The notes below the pieces were generated by a model. That model did no database searches and had not been told where the DNA came from. It saw only the letters and a program-made list of their open reading frames with translations. A stretch of 29,814 bases of DNA from NCBI GenBank assembly GCA_019634245.1, contig JAHQVR010000233.1, positions 1 through 29,814 on the forward strand, written 5' to 3'. Shown here in pieces: positions 7,544 to 15,038 of the stretch. Numbering within the stretch: the stretch's first letter is position 1; every line of letters starts with the position of its first letter. This stretch comes from Gammaproteobacteria bacterium. GTDB lineage: Bacteria > Pseudomonadota > Gammaproteobacteria > Granulosicoccales > Granulosicoccaceae. A program made the position numbers and the translations under genes.

Positions 7544-8533
7544 CTATCCGTGACTGTAAGCTCGATTCGCTTCCGGATTACTCATTCCAAAAGGCAACTT
7601 CTCAATATCGCTCCACAAAGACTCGGGTAGCTCCAGTGATGACCATTCAATGGTTTGGGCTATTCGTTCCCGTTTAGTGATACCACAAATCGTGGAGGCA
7701 ATCACAGGATGGCGCATCGAAAACTGTAACGCGATCGCGCCGAGCGGTACTTTGTATTTGTCGGCAATCACTTCAATGGCCCGCACTCGTTCGAGTAGCT
7801 GTTCATCTGCCTGTTGGTAGGCGTAGCGTGGACAGGCAGATGAGCCTTGCACCAAAACACCACTGCCGTAGGGCGCTGCATTGAGAACGGCTAAGTTTTT
7901 CTCAGCAGCTAAATCAAGCAACGGTTGAGCATTACGATTCAACAGCGTGTAGCGGTTGTGAGTGATCACCGCGTCTAACTCAAAATCTTTGAGTACAGGT
8001 AACATCATCTCGACATCACCGGCAGCTAACCCTATCGCCGTGGCTAAACCTTCTTCTTTCATCTTGATCAACTCATCCATCGCACCACCAGAGTTTACAA
8101 TCTCATCGAGCGATGCTGAATGCTCAGGGTCGTGCAAAAACAGAAGCTGTACTCGCTCAATTCCCATCGCAGCAAGGCTTTCCTCTAATGATTGACGAGC
8201 ACGACCAGCATCAAATCGGCCCGTTGCCATATCCCTATCCAGTTTTGTCGAAATCACGGCACCCTTAGGTAATCCACCCAGTTCCTTTAAGGCTAAGCCA
8301 ATTCGGGCTTCACTCTTGCCATCTCCATAATTTCGCGATGTATCCAAAAACGGTGCTGTGCTGCCTAGAACCCCCATTAGTGTTTCCACCGCTTGCGGTT
8401 CGGTCACTGGATAGCCGTACGTAGCCGGCATGCTGCCAATCGCAGACGTACCAAAACACACGGCGGGAACGCGAAGATGTGTGCTACCAATTACATTCAG
8501 TGTCACAGAGGTATCGGTGTCGAGAGTCGTCAT
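7544..8533 (-). CDS. Aldo/keto reductase
   Basis: The 329-residue protein is a TIM-barrel aldo/keto reductase, an NAD(P)H-dependent enzyme of the cytoplasm. The catalytic tetrad is present: Asp64, Tyr69 (FLDTSRNYGDGKSE), Lys97 (ISTKLDR) and His134 (LFLHDPE). The closest subgroup by look is L-galactose / D-threo-aldose 1-dehydrogenase-like, but substrate is not readable. ATG 8533 has GGAA 6 nt upstream; a TTG at 8563 would add ten residues before the family start. It is convergent with the molybdenum hydroxylase (3 nt between stops) and follows the lipoprotein operon terminator, so it is likely transcribed on its own from the promoter at 8572-8601. Confidence 0.88.
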   Translation of the reverse strand: MTTLDTDTSVTLNVIGSTHLRVPAVCFGTSAIGSMPATYGYPVTEPQAVETLMGVLGSTAPFLDTSRNYGDGKSEARIGLALKELGGLPKGAVISTKLDRDMATGRFDAGRARQSLEESLAAMGIERVQLLFLHDPEHSASLDEIVNSGGAMDELIKMKEEGLATAIGLAAGDVEMMLPVLKDFELDAVITHNRYTLLNRNAQPLLDLAAEKNLAVLNAAPYGSGVLVQGSSACPRYAYQQADEQLLERVRAIEVIADKYKVPLGAIALQFSMRHPVIASTICGITKRERIAQTIEWSSLELPESLWSDIEKLPFGMSNPEANRAYSHG

Positions 8534-8571
8534 GCTGAATTCCAGATTGTGTGGGTTATGCAATGGGGGCC

Positions 8572-8601
8572 ATTATTGCCCCCTCCAGCCAATCAATTCA
8601 A
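8572..8601 (-). promoter_or_regulatory. Candidate promoter with a GC-rich dyad around the -10
   Basis: On the minus strand TTGAAT (8601-8596), an 18-bp spacer and AATAAT (8577-8572) form a plausible sigma70 promoter, with a start near 8565 and a leader of about 31 nt to the reductase. The -10 lies in the loop of a perfect 6-bp inverted repeat GGGGGC / GCCCCC (8565-8570 and 8578-8583), so a dyad-binding regulator would cover the -10. Confidence 0.4.
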
Positions 8602-8633
8602 CCGCAACCAACGACCATCGGAAACTGACAGAC

Positions 8634-8669
8634 AAAAAAAAGGACGGTAAGTGATTCCACCTACCGTCC
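8634..8669 (-). terminator. Rho-independent terminator of the lipoprotein operon
   Basis: Read on the minus strand, an 8-bp perfect stem GGACGGTA / TACCGTCC (8669-8662 and 8649-8642) with a 12-nt loop is followed at once by eight T residues (8641-8634). It lies 22 nt past the stop of the beta-helix lipoprotein, the expected place, and separates that operon from the reductase. Confidence 0.9.
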
Positions 8670-8691
8670 CTGCTTTTGCCTTGAGCACAAA

Positions 8692-11600
8692 TTACGGAGC
8701 TACGTTATACCCTCCTTCAGAATTACCGGTGAAGCTGACATTACTACCTACCGTAATTTGACAGTCTTCATCATCAGCATACAGCCCCCAGCCGCCGCTA
8801 AAGTTTGACATAGTATTATCGATGGACAAAACAGTGGGTGAGCTGCTATTGCATAGGGCCTCAATATTTCCAGCCGTCGATGGCTGACCGCTTAACCCAC
8901 CATACTCCACGATCGTATGACTAAGCACATTGCGGGTATTTCCAGAATATGAGAATCGAATCCCATCCCAATCACCTGGGCTCGCCTGCTCGCCAGTAAA
9001 GGTAATGGGCTGACTGGCTGTGCCTACCGCATTCAGCGAACCATCCGAAGTCACCAAGATTTCTTCACCACTCTCCACAATAATAGTGGTGCCAGGAGAG
9101 AGTGTTAGATCATCATCAACGTTCAAGCTCTCGATGAAATAAGGGACATCATGTGTCAGCCATAAAGAGTCCGCGTCAATACTACCGGAGGTAACCATGA
9201 TTTGATCAAATGAATTGCCACTAAACATTGAACCCGCACCTATCGAGCTGGCCATAGTGGGGTGAACCTCTGCAGTCCAATTGTTGGCAAAACTCGTGAC
9301 ATTTTCAAACGTTGTTAACACACTGTAGCGCTCGAAAACAAACCCGTAGTTAAGACTATGACTCAGCGTTACAAAATTCACCGCGACTCTAGCTGGTAGC
9401 GAGCTATTGGCCTGAAGGTACAAATTGCCCCCAAATGAAGATTGAGAGCCACCGTATTCAATTACTGTGTGGACTAATTCATTAAGGTTTGAATTTGAAT
9501 ACGAGAATCGAATGCCATGCCAGTATCCGGGTGTGGATTCGGCACCTGTGAACACAATTGGATTGTTTACATCACCCACTGCATTCAGCGAACCATCCTG
9601 CCCAATGGTCACGCCCCGATTAGCAGAAAACTCAATTCGCACTCCCGGTTCCAAAGCCCAATTGGCAGTCACACTCAATCCTTCCGATCGATACGGGACA
9701 TCCAATTTTTGCCAGGTGGCGTCGTCAGATAGGGTTCCAGAGGTAACAGAGATGGCATCCTGCTCATTGCCACTATAGATTCCCTCACTATCCAATACGC
9801 CTATAACATTCACATGTAATTCACCGGGCCGGCCATTGTTAGTAAAGATATTGCGCGAGAAATTCTCAATGACGGAGTACTGCTCAATAGCAAAGCCCAA
9901 ATCTAGACTGTGCCGCACTGTTGAATTAGAGATTGACACACGGCTGACATTACTCGAATTAGAAACGACACTCAGTGCGCCAAATCGAGCTTGTGTGTCA
10001 CCGGCATATTCAATCAACACATGATCTAGGACATTGTTAATGCTATTGGAATTGAGAAAAAACAAGCCATCCCAGTAGCCGTTTGTAGCTTCCACACCTG
10101 TCAAAACGATAGGCGCCTCGGCGGTTCCATTGGCATTTAGAGAACCACCGCTACTGACATTCAATCGGCTGTTGGATGTAAATTTTAAAATCACACCGGG
10201 AGATAGCGTTAAGCTTCCACCGGCTTGAACCGTCAAACTACCCGTTTCATAGCAGCCGCTAGGCACCGTTACCGCATCACTGACGGCACTAAAATCCAGG
10301 CTACCTTCACAGCTCACACCACTGACATCGACCAAGGGAGCAGTTAGATCTCCAGTGCTTGTATCAGGCGGAGTTTCTGTATCGGTATCTGTGTCAGTCA
10401 CCACAGTATCACCTAGTGTCAATACACAGCTGACTGGACTTAAAGAAGATTCATTGCCCGCAGCATCAGAGGATATAACCTGATAGCAGTATTCAGTACC
10501 GCTCATGACTCCGGCATCGGTCATAAAATTAGACGTCACCTTTGCAATGGCAGAGGTTCCTTCAGAATCAGTTCTGAACACCTCAAAACCTGCCACGTCG
10601 CCGATCTCGGTTTGTAACCAACTGATAGCAACACTATTAACGCTAGGAATTAACGTTATACCTGTTGGTGCAGGCGGCGCTTCGCTATCCACAGATCCTA
10701 AGGTTTCTGCCATCACCGCTGGAGACGCTGCGGATTCATTGTCCGCTGCGTCAACAGCCACAATTGAATATGTATAACTGGTGTCGGGCTGCAACGGCGA
10801 ATCTAAAAACACCGGGTAAGGAGTAGTTTCAACTAATTGTCCATCCCGAAACACCTGGTAGCGAGAAACACCAATGTTATCAATCGACGCATCCCAAACC
10901 ACCACAATCTCATCCAATGCAGAAGGCAAAGCGCGAACCGAACCTGGCGCCGAAGGCACCTGCGTGTCTTCCGCTGAGAGATCCGTATTCAATGGAACTC
11001 CAGATGCCGCTTCCGTTTGGGTATTAGTCTCCGGATCGATAACTATGATTTTAATAGTACCGTCTTGAATGAGTACGGGGTTTTGTTTCAAAAACAAATC
11101 GATACCAGTGTTATTCGCAGCATAATTGGCTCGAGCCAAATCAGTGCCAGCCAGTTCATAGCTTTGGAGTACATCTTCGATAATATTGCCGATCCTGGCA
11201 TTAATCGCGTTCATTTCTGCAAGAGTCGGCAATTCGGCTATGGCACCTGCAGACGAAAATACAGAATCGATATTAAGCCCATTAGCTGCAAACCAGTTGC
11301 GGATGGCTACATCGCTATAGCTATGAATATTCTGCCTAGTCGCATCTTCATCAGCAGTATGTGCAATCGCATACATGAATGTCGAGTTACCCTGATCCAC
11401 TCGCATCAGATACGGGCTCTGCCCCTCAACTGAGGTCGCTTCAAAGAGTCCGTTCGAACCAATTTCTGCGACGCTTACTTCACCAGACTTGGCTTTTACT
11501 GACATCTGATTGCTGGCGAGAGCTAGGCGGCTTGAGTGCGTTCCGTTCAACGTGACCCCGGTACCGATGATTCCACCTTCGTCACCACCACCGCCACCGC

Positions 11601-11697
11601 AACTTACAGAGGTGACCGCCAGAAAGAAAATAAGCACAAGATGCAACAATCTTCTTGTCCCCGTGTTTGCACCGCGCATATTTAACATCCTAGGCAT
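8692..11697 (-). CDS. Large lipoprotein with two Fn3 domains and parallel beta-helix repeats
   Basis: About 1001 residues. A signal with lipobox SVSC ends at Cys33, followed by a Gly-rich tether (CGGGGGDEGG) seen in many marine gammaproteobacterial lipoproteins. Residues 45-245 form an unrecognised domain. Two Fn3 domains follow at about 247-334 and 340-429, each ending in a VDAADNES or SDAAGNES type strand. A Thr/Asp-rich linker (TDTDTDTETPPDT) spans 431-451. From about 466 there are three long repeats of roughly 160 residues marked by GSLNA-GT--PI-FTG, P-G-WDGI-F and IEYGG, typical of right-handed beta-helix folds of the pectate-lyase / NosD kind. This suggests polysaccharide or surface binding. 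ATG 11697 is chosen because GAGGA lies about 9 nt upstream; neighbouring ATGs at 11700, 11688 and 11679 are possible. It overlaps the DUF6502-like gene and is co-transcribed with it. Confidence 0.82.
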   Translation of the reverse strand: MPRMLNMRGANTGTRRLLHLVLIFFLAVTSVSCGGGGGDEGGIIGTGVTLNGTHSSRLALASNQMSVKAKSGEVSVAEIGSNGLFEATSVEGQSPYLMRVDQGNSTFMYAIAHTADEDATRQNIHSYSDVAIRNWFAANGLNIDSVFSSAGAIAELPTLAEMNAINARIGNIIEDVLQSYELAGTDLARANYAANNTGIDLFLKQNPVLIQDGTIKIIVIDPETNTQTEAASGVPLNTDLSAEDTQVPSAPGSVRALPSALDEIVVVWDASIDNIGVSRYQVFRDGQLVETTPYPVFLDSPLQPDTSYTYSIVAVDAADNESAASPAVMAETLGSVDSEAPPAPTGITLIPSVNSVAISWLQTEIGDVAGFEVFRTDSEGTSAIAKVTSNFMTDAGVMSGTEYCYQVISSDAAGNESSLSPVSCVLTLGDTVVTDTDTDTETPPDTSTGDLTAPLVDVSGVSCEGSLDFSAVSDAVTVPSGCYETGSLTVQAGGSLTLSPGVILKFTSNSRLNVSSGGSLNANGTAEAPIVLTGVEATNGYWDGLFFLNSNSINNVLDHVLIEYAGDTQARFGALSVVSNSSNVSRVSISNSTVRHSLDLGFAIEQYSVIENFSRNIFTNNGRPGELHVNVIGVLDSEGIYSGNEQDAISVTSGTLSDDATWQKLDVPYRSEGLSVTANWALEPGVRIEFSANRGVTIGQDGSLNAVGDVNNPIVFTGAESTPGYWHGIRFSYSNSNLNELVHTVIEYGGSQSSFGGNLYLQANSSLPARVAVNFVTLSHSLNYGFVFERYSVLTTFENVTSFANNWTAEVHPTMASSIGAGSMFSGNSFDQIMVTSGSIDADSLWLTHDVPYFIESLNVDDDLTLSPGTTIIVESGEEILVTSDGSLNAVGTASQPITFTGEQASPGDWDGIRFSYSGNTRNVLSHTIVEYGGLSGQPSTAGNIEALCNSSSPTVLSIDNTMSNFSGGWGLYADDEDCQITVGSNVSFTGNSEGGYNVAP

Positions 11698-12520
11698 CAT
11701 CATTTTCCTCAGTGTGAAACTCATTTTCAATGTAGTAAATTCCCAAACCCACTCGATTATTCGCCACACCAGATTCGGTGCTAAGCGTTTTTCGACTGGA
11801 GAGAAACTGATTGAGCTCTTGCAGAAGCTCTGTGGATCTATCGTTAGTTAACTGTTTAAATTCGGACGCAACTTCATCCGAGATATTGTGAAAGCTGATT
11901 TGACGTTGGAATCGTGCATCCTCATCGCGGTGATCCAAGTTATGAACAGCTGTGGCCAATAGGTCAGCCGTACAAAGTGACATAATTCGAACCTTTTCCA
12001 GCTCATCATCCGCCGGTATGTATCCCATCGACAACAAGCTAACCGACAGCTTGTCTGGTCTAGCTACGATGCCTAGTCGCTCAAGCTCATCCAGCACCGC
12101 ACCCAACGTTATGTCACCGCTGTAGCGAGCTACCAAAGCTGCGAAGCTCCCAACTTCCCCTTGCAATGGCAATATCCGAGGCTTCCGATGGCCATCCAGA
12201 AATTCCGCATCCTGCAACCAACCATTGATCACTCGTACTGCTCGGTTCGGATTCGACTTCACCGGTGGCTCGGGTTGCTCTCTTAATTTCGCCAGCCGTA
12301 CCACCTCTTTGCGGCTCAAACCGGTTAGCACGGCCACTCTCGAATAAGTCGTTTTGCGTTTGGGAATAGCGAAGTGACGGTAGGCGACATCGACATAGGC
12401 CTGCCGTGCCAGCTCCTCAAAAGCGGCTACAGATACTTCATTGCGAATCAACACGCGCACCAACGGCTTCAGCACTGTGCTGATGGCTTTGGCTAATCCG
12501 CTTTCAATCGCTTTGCTCAT
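11690..12520 (-). CDS. DUF6502-like cytoplasmic protein, possible regulator
   Basis: The 276-residue product has no signal peptide or membrane segment. The N-terminus (LKPLVRVLIRNEVSVAAFEE, then LARQAYVDVAYRHFA) and the helix-turn-helix-like TYSRVAVLTGLSRKEVVRLA at about residues 59-78 resemble the DUF6502 family as I remember it. That family has no assigned biochemical role. The HTH-like segment would fit DNA binding, which is inference. The stop overlaps the start of the large lipoprotein gene, so the pair is one operon. The promoter has a CRP-type site and a palindrome over the -10, so autoregulation is plausible. Transcription is predicted to start within 1-2 nt of the ATG and there is no Shine-Dalgarno, which suggests a leaderless mRNA. 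The family name is moderately sure; the gene is sure. Confidence 0.75.
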   Translation of the reverse strand: MSKAIESGLAKAISTVLKPLVRVLIRNEVSVAAFEELARQAYVDVAYRHFAIPKRKTTYSRVAVLTGLSRKEVVRLAKLREQPEPPVKSNPNRAVRVINGWLQDAEFLDGHRKPRILPLQGEVGSFAALVARYSGDITLGAVLDELERLGIVARPDKLSVSLLSMGYIPADDELEKVRIMSLCTADLLATAVHNLDHRDEDARFQRQISFHNISDEVASEFKQLTNDRSTELLQELNQFLSSRKTLSTESGVANNRVGLGIYYIENEFHTEENDDA

Positions 12521-12522
12521 AG

Positions 12523-12557
12523 AACGGGATTATTTTCCCGTTTTGATAAGGAGTCAA
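12523..12557 (-). promoter_or_regulatory. Promoter with palindromic operator for the DUF6502-like operon
   Basis: On the minus strand TTGACT (12557-12552, 5 of 6), a 17-bp spacer and AATAAT (12534-12529, 5 of 6) make a good sigma70 promoter. A perfect 7-bp inverted repeat AACGGGA / TCCCGTT with a 6-nt loop (12542-12536 and 12529-12523) surrounds the -10. The predicted start, about 12522, is almost at the ATG (12520). A protein bound to the repeat would block polymerase. Confidence 0.65.
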
Positions 12558-12577
12558 GTGAAATCTAAATTATTTTT

Positions 12578-12593
12578 TGTGATGAAGATCACA
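12578..12593. promoter_or_regulatory. CRP/Vfr-type binding site
   Basis: TGTGA-TGAAGA-TCACA is a perfect pair of CRP half-sites with the standard 6-bp spacer. Over the 22-bp E. coli consensus 17 positions agree. Its centre (12585.5) lies about 62-64 bp upstream of the predicted start of the DUF6502-like operon, near the class I activation distance of -61.5. It is 132 bp before the DUF1801 gene on the other strand and could also act there. Confidence 0.7.
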
Positions 12594-12717
12594 TTTCAGT
12601 GTTAGGTAATCGCATTATTTTCAATAAAAACAGCATGTTACATTACTTCTTGATCAAAAAAAATTCATACAGTAGTGTTTCCGGTTTGCACAGACACTGC
12701 GACCCGGAAAACGCACC

Positions 12718-13173
12718 ATGACTGCTGAGAATTCAACTCCCAAAGCGTATCTGGATTCTTTGCCTGTCGAACGTCGCCAAGTCGTCAGCAAAATCAGATC
12801 CTCGTTGCGTAAACATTTGCCAAAAGGATTTAAGGAATCCATGGGTAGTAATATGCTCGGCTATGTGGTTCCAAAGACGCTCTATCCCAACGGCTATCAC
12901 GTAAACCCAAAGCAACCACTTCCGTTTATCAATCTCGCATCGCAAAAAAGTTTCGTCGCTCTCTATCACATGGGAATCTATGCGGATAAACAACTGATGC
13001 GCTGGTTTCAAAGCGAATACCCAAAGCACTGTCAAACCAAGTTAGATATGGGTAAATCTTGCATTCGGTTCAAAAAGATGGACGACATTCCCTATGCACT
13101 CATCGATTCATTGGCAGGAAAAATGAGCGTTGAGGATTGGATTGCGCTGTACGAAAAGTCGATTAAAAAATAG
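12718..13173 (+). CDS. DUF1801 family protein
   Basis: The 151-residue cytoplasmic protein has the pattern of the DUF1801 (YdhG/YdeI-like) family: an N-terminal YLDSLPVERRQVVSKIRSSL helix pair, a central beta region (GYVVPKTLYPNGYHVNPKQP), FINLASQKSFVALYHMGIY, and a late GKSCIRFKKMDDIPYALIDS segment. Family members are small single-domain proteins of unclear biochemical role, sometimes linked to iron or stress. GGAA 8 nt before ATG 12718 supports the start. It stands alone, divergent from the DUF6502-like operon and convergent with the YaiI gene 12 nt downstream. No function is claimed. Confidence 0.8.
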   Translation: MTAENSTPKAYLDSLPVERRQVVSKIRSSLRKHLPKGFKESMGSNMLGYVVPKTLYPNGYHVNPKQPLPFINLASQKSFVALYHMGIYADKQLMRWFQSEYPKHCQTKLDMGKSCIRFKKMDDIPYALIDSLAGKMSVEDWIALYEKSIKK

Positions 13174-13185
13174 GTTGCTTCCGCA

Positions 13186-13647
13186 TTAGCCGGAATGGCT
13201 TTTGGCAAGTAGTCGATCCAGTTGATTGGCAAAATTCCTGCGATCGGTCTGATCGAAACTAGGTGGCCCACCTGTGTCTACACCACTACTTCGAAGTGAA
13301 TCCATAAAATCACGCATATTTAAACGCTGACGTATGTTCTCTTTGGTGTAGAGCTCTCCACGCGGGTTAATCACCGAACAGCCTTTCTCGACCGCATCGG
13401 CCGCCAAGGGTATGTCAGCCGTGACAACAATGTCGCCAGCTTCGGCCGATTCAACGATGAAGTTGTCGGCAACATCAAATCCGGAGCCCACTTGAATAGA
13501 CTTTATAAACGGTGATCGTGGCACTTGAAGGGGCTGGTTAGCGACCAGAGTAAGCTGAACCGACACACGTTTTGCGGCCTTGTACAGTATCTCTTTGATT
13601 ACTTTCGGACAGGCGTCCGCATCGACCCAAATAGTTTTCACTCCCAT
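13186..13647 (-). CDS. yaiI: YaiI/YqxD (DUF188, UPF0178) family protein
   Basis: From ATG 13647 the product has 153 residues, the usual family length. It starts with the hallmark [20 protein letters not shown] and contains [20 protein letters not shown] followed by [11 protein letters not shown], then [12 protein letters not shown]. The family is thought to adopt a PIN-like nuclease fold with conserved Asp residues, but no activity is settled. A longer frame starting at 13782 would overlap the gloA start region and adds 45 residues with no family likeness, so it is rejected. The gene is divergent from gloA, with 116 nt between the starts. The start has only a weak ribosome site. Confidence 0.88.
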   Translation of the reverse strand: MGVKTIWVDADACPKVIKEILYKAAKRVSVQLTLVANQPLQVPRSPFIKSIQVGSGFDVADNFIVESAEAGDIVVTADIPLAADAVEKGCSVINPRGELYTKENIRQRLNMRDFMDSLRSSGVDTGGPPSFDQTDRRNFANQLDRLLAKSHSG

Positions 13648-13680
13648 ATCGCTCAGTGTGCCAGATCCCGGTAAGAATAG

Positions 13681-13710
13681 TTTAGAATCGAAACTCGAAG
13701 TTTCTATCAG
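13681..13710 (+). promoter_or_regulatory. Candidate gloA promoter with dyad in the spacer
   Basis: TTTAGA (13681-13686) and TATCAG (13705-13710), each 4 of 6, are 18 bp apart. A perfect 6-bp dyad GAAACT-CGA-AGTTTC fills 13690-13704 of the spacer. This layout recalls MerR-type promoters. The hexamers are weak, so the element is tentative. Confidence 0.3.
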
Positions 13711-13763
13711 GCACCTCGGTGGCGATGGAGCAACACGACCGAACCTATGGGAGATTAATCCGC

Positions 13764-14204
13764 ATGCGATACCTGCACACAATGGTCAGAGTGAAGAATG
13801 TTGAAGAATCGCTAGACTTTTACTGCAATAAGCTCGGCCTTACAGAAGTTCGTCGTGTCGACAACGAGAAGGGACGGTTTACGTTGATCTTTCTGGCAGC
13901 GCCATTGGATGAAGATCGTTCAAGCACCGATAGAGCTCCTGAGCTGGAACTTACCTATAACTGGGATCCGGAAGAGTACGACTACGGCCGTAACTTCGGA
14001 CACCTAGCCTACAAAGTGGCCAACATTTATGATTTGTGCCAATCCCTGATGGACGCTGGGGTCACGATTAACCGACCACCTCGAGAAGGACGAATGGCAT
14101 TCGTAAAATCCCCTGACAATATTTCGATTGAACTGCTGCAGGAAGGAGATGCTCTGCCAGTACAAGAACCCTGGAAATCAATGGAAAACATCGGTAGCTG
14201 GTAA
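13764..14204 (+). CDS. gloA: Lactoylglutathione lyase (glyoxalase I)
   Basis: The 146-residue enzyme converts the methylglyoxal-glutathione hemithioacetal to S-lactoylglutathione in the cytoplasm. It opens [10 protein letters not shown] like E. coli GloA, and all four metal ligands are in place: His5, Glu62 (ELELTYNW), His80 (GHLAYKV) and Glu123 (SIELLQ). The 80 to 123 spacing and the absence of the long plant/yeast insert suggest the Ni/Co-type bacterial enzyme. ATG 13764 is supported by GGGAG 10 nt upstream; the in-frame ATG at 13719 lacks support. The C-terminal tail [14 protein letters not shown] is family-typical for this lineage. gloB follows after 6 nt, so both steps of methylglyoxal detoxification are in one operon. 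Confidence 0.95.
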   Translation: MRYLHTMVRVKNVEESLDFYCNKLGLTEVRRVDNEKGRFTLIFLAAPLDEDRSSTDRAPELELTYNWDPEEYDYGRNFGHLAYKVANIYDLCQSLMDAGVTINRPPREGRMAFVKSPDNISIELLQEGDALPVQEPWKSMENIGSW

Positions 14205-14210
14205 TCGACT

Positions 14211-14975
14211 ATGTCTGACTTACTCACTCACATATATTTGTACGGATCAGACAACTACGGTGTGCTGTTGCATGATCCGTCAAACAATTTAACGGCCTGC
14301 ATTGATACAGGAGATGCCGCTGCAACACTCAACGCTTTAAAGGAAAGAGGATGGTCTTGTTCTGACATTTGGATTACCCATCATCATGGAGACCATACCG
14401 CTGGCGTTGCTGAAGTCAAAGCCGCCACAGGAGCAAAGGTACTCGGCCCCAGCTACTCAAGTATTGGGGCCATCGACCAGTCTCTCTCCGATGGCGATCA
14501 GTTTAACTTTGGCGACCATCAAATTCAGGTGATCCACACACCCGGACACACCACAGACATGCTTAACTTTTACATCCCTTCTCAAGAAATGGTGTTCACT
14601 GGCGATACGCTTTTTACTTTGGGCTGTGGCCGTCTATTTGAGTCGGATCCGGAAACTATGTGGCACAGCCTGCAAAAACTATTGGCACTGCCGGCAGATA
14701 CGATGGTATACAGCAGCCACGAATACACCTTGGCAAACGCCGCTTTCGCCCTATCTGTTGACCCAGAAAATTCGGCACTTCAGGTTCGCGCGGAAGAGTT
14801 TAAGCGAGTACGGGATCAACACAAACCCACCGTGCCCAGTTTGCTGGCAGATGAAATGGCCACAAACCCCTTCCTTCGTCCCGATTCAGACGCCATTCGA
14901 CAGCAACTTGGAATGCTGGATAACAGCGATGCAGAAGTGTTTGGAGAGATCCGGGCAAGAAAAGATGCGTTTTAG
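14211..14975 (+). CDS. gloB: Hydroxyacylglutathione hydrolase (glyoxalase II)
   Basis: The 254-residue metallo-beta-lactamase-fold enzyme hydrolyses S-lactoylglutathione to D-lactate and glutathione. The binuclear metal motif THHHGDH (His57, His59, Asp61, His62), His113 (HTPGHT), Asp132 (FTGDTLF) and His170 (YSSHEYT) are all present. The CGRLFE stretch at 139-144 is typical of GloB substrate binding. Length matches the family. It starts 6 nt after gloA and is co-transcribed with it. It ends convergent to pelB, 63 nt apart, with no convincing terminator between. Confidence 0.95.
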   Translation: MSDLLTHIYLYGSDNYGVLLHDPSNNLTACIDTGDAAATLNALKERGWSCSDIWITHHHGDHTAGVAEVKAATGAKVLGPSYSSIGAIDQSLSDGDQFNFGDHQIQVIHTPGHTTDMLNFYIPSQEMVFTGDTLFTLGCGRLFESDPETMWHSLQKLLALPADTMVYSSHEYTLANAAFALSVDPENSALQVRAEEFKRVRDQHKPTVPSLLADEMATNPFLRPDSDAIRQQLGMLDNSDAEVFGEIRARKDAF

Positions 14976-15038
14976 TAACACTGAGGCAAAGCATCAACCG
15001 ACCGATGCACAGACGCGGATAAGCGCAGAGGCTAGAGA

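Noticed and set aside
13179..13195. Hairpin TTCCG / CGGAA between the DUF1801 and YaiI genes as a terminator
   Set aside because: Only a 5-bp stem with no adjacent T run; the nearest T run on the minus strand is several nt away.
13648..13782. N-terminal extension of the YaiI-family protein
   Set aside because: Adds 45 residues that do not resemble the family and overlaps the gloA start region; the hallmark VDADACPK lies right after ATG 13647.
14991..15008. Hairpin GCATC / GATGC between gloB and pelB as a terminator
   Set aside because: Five-bp stem, 8-nt loop and no T run; likely chance.
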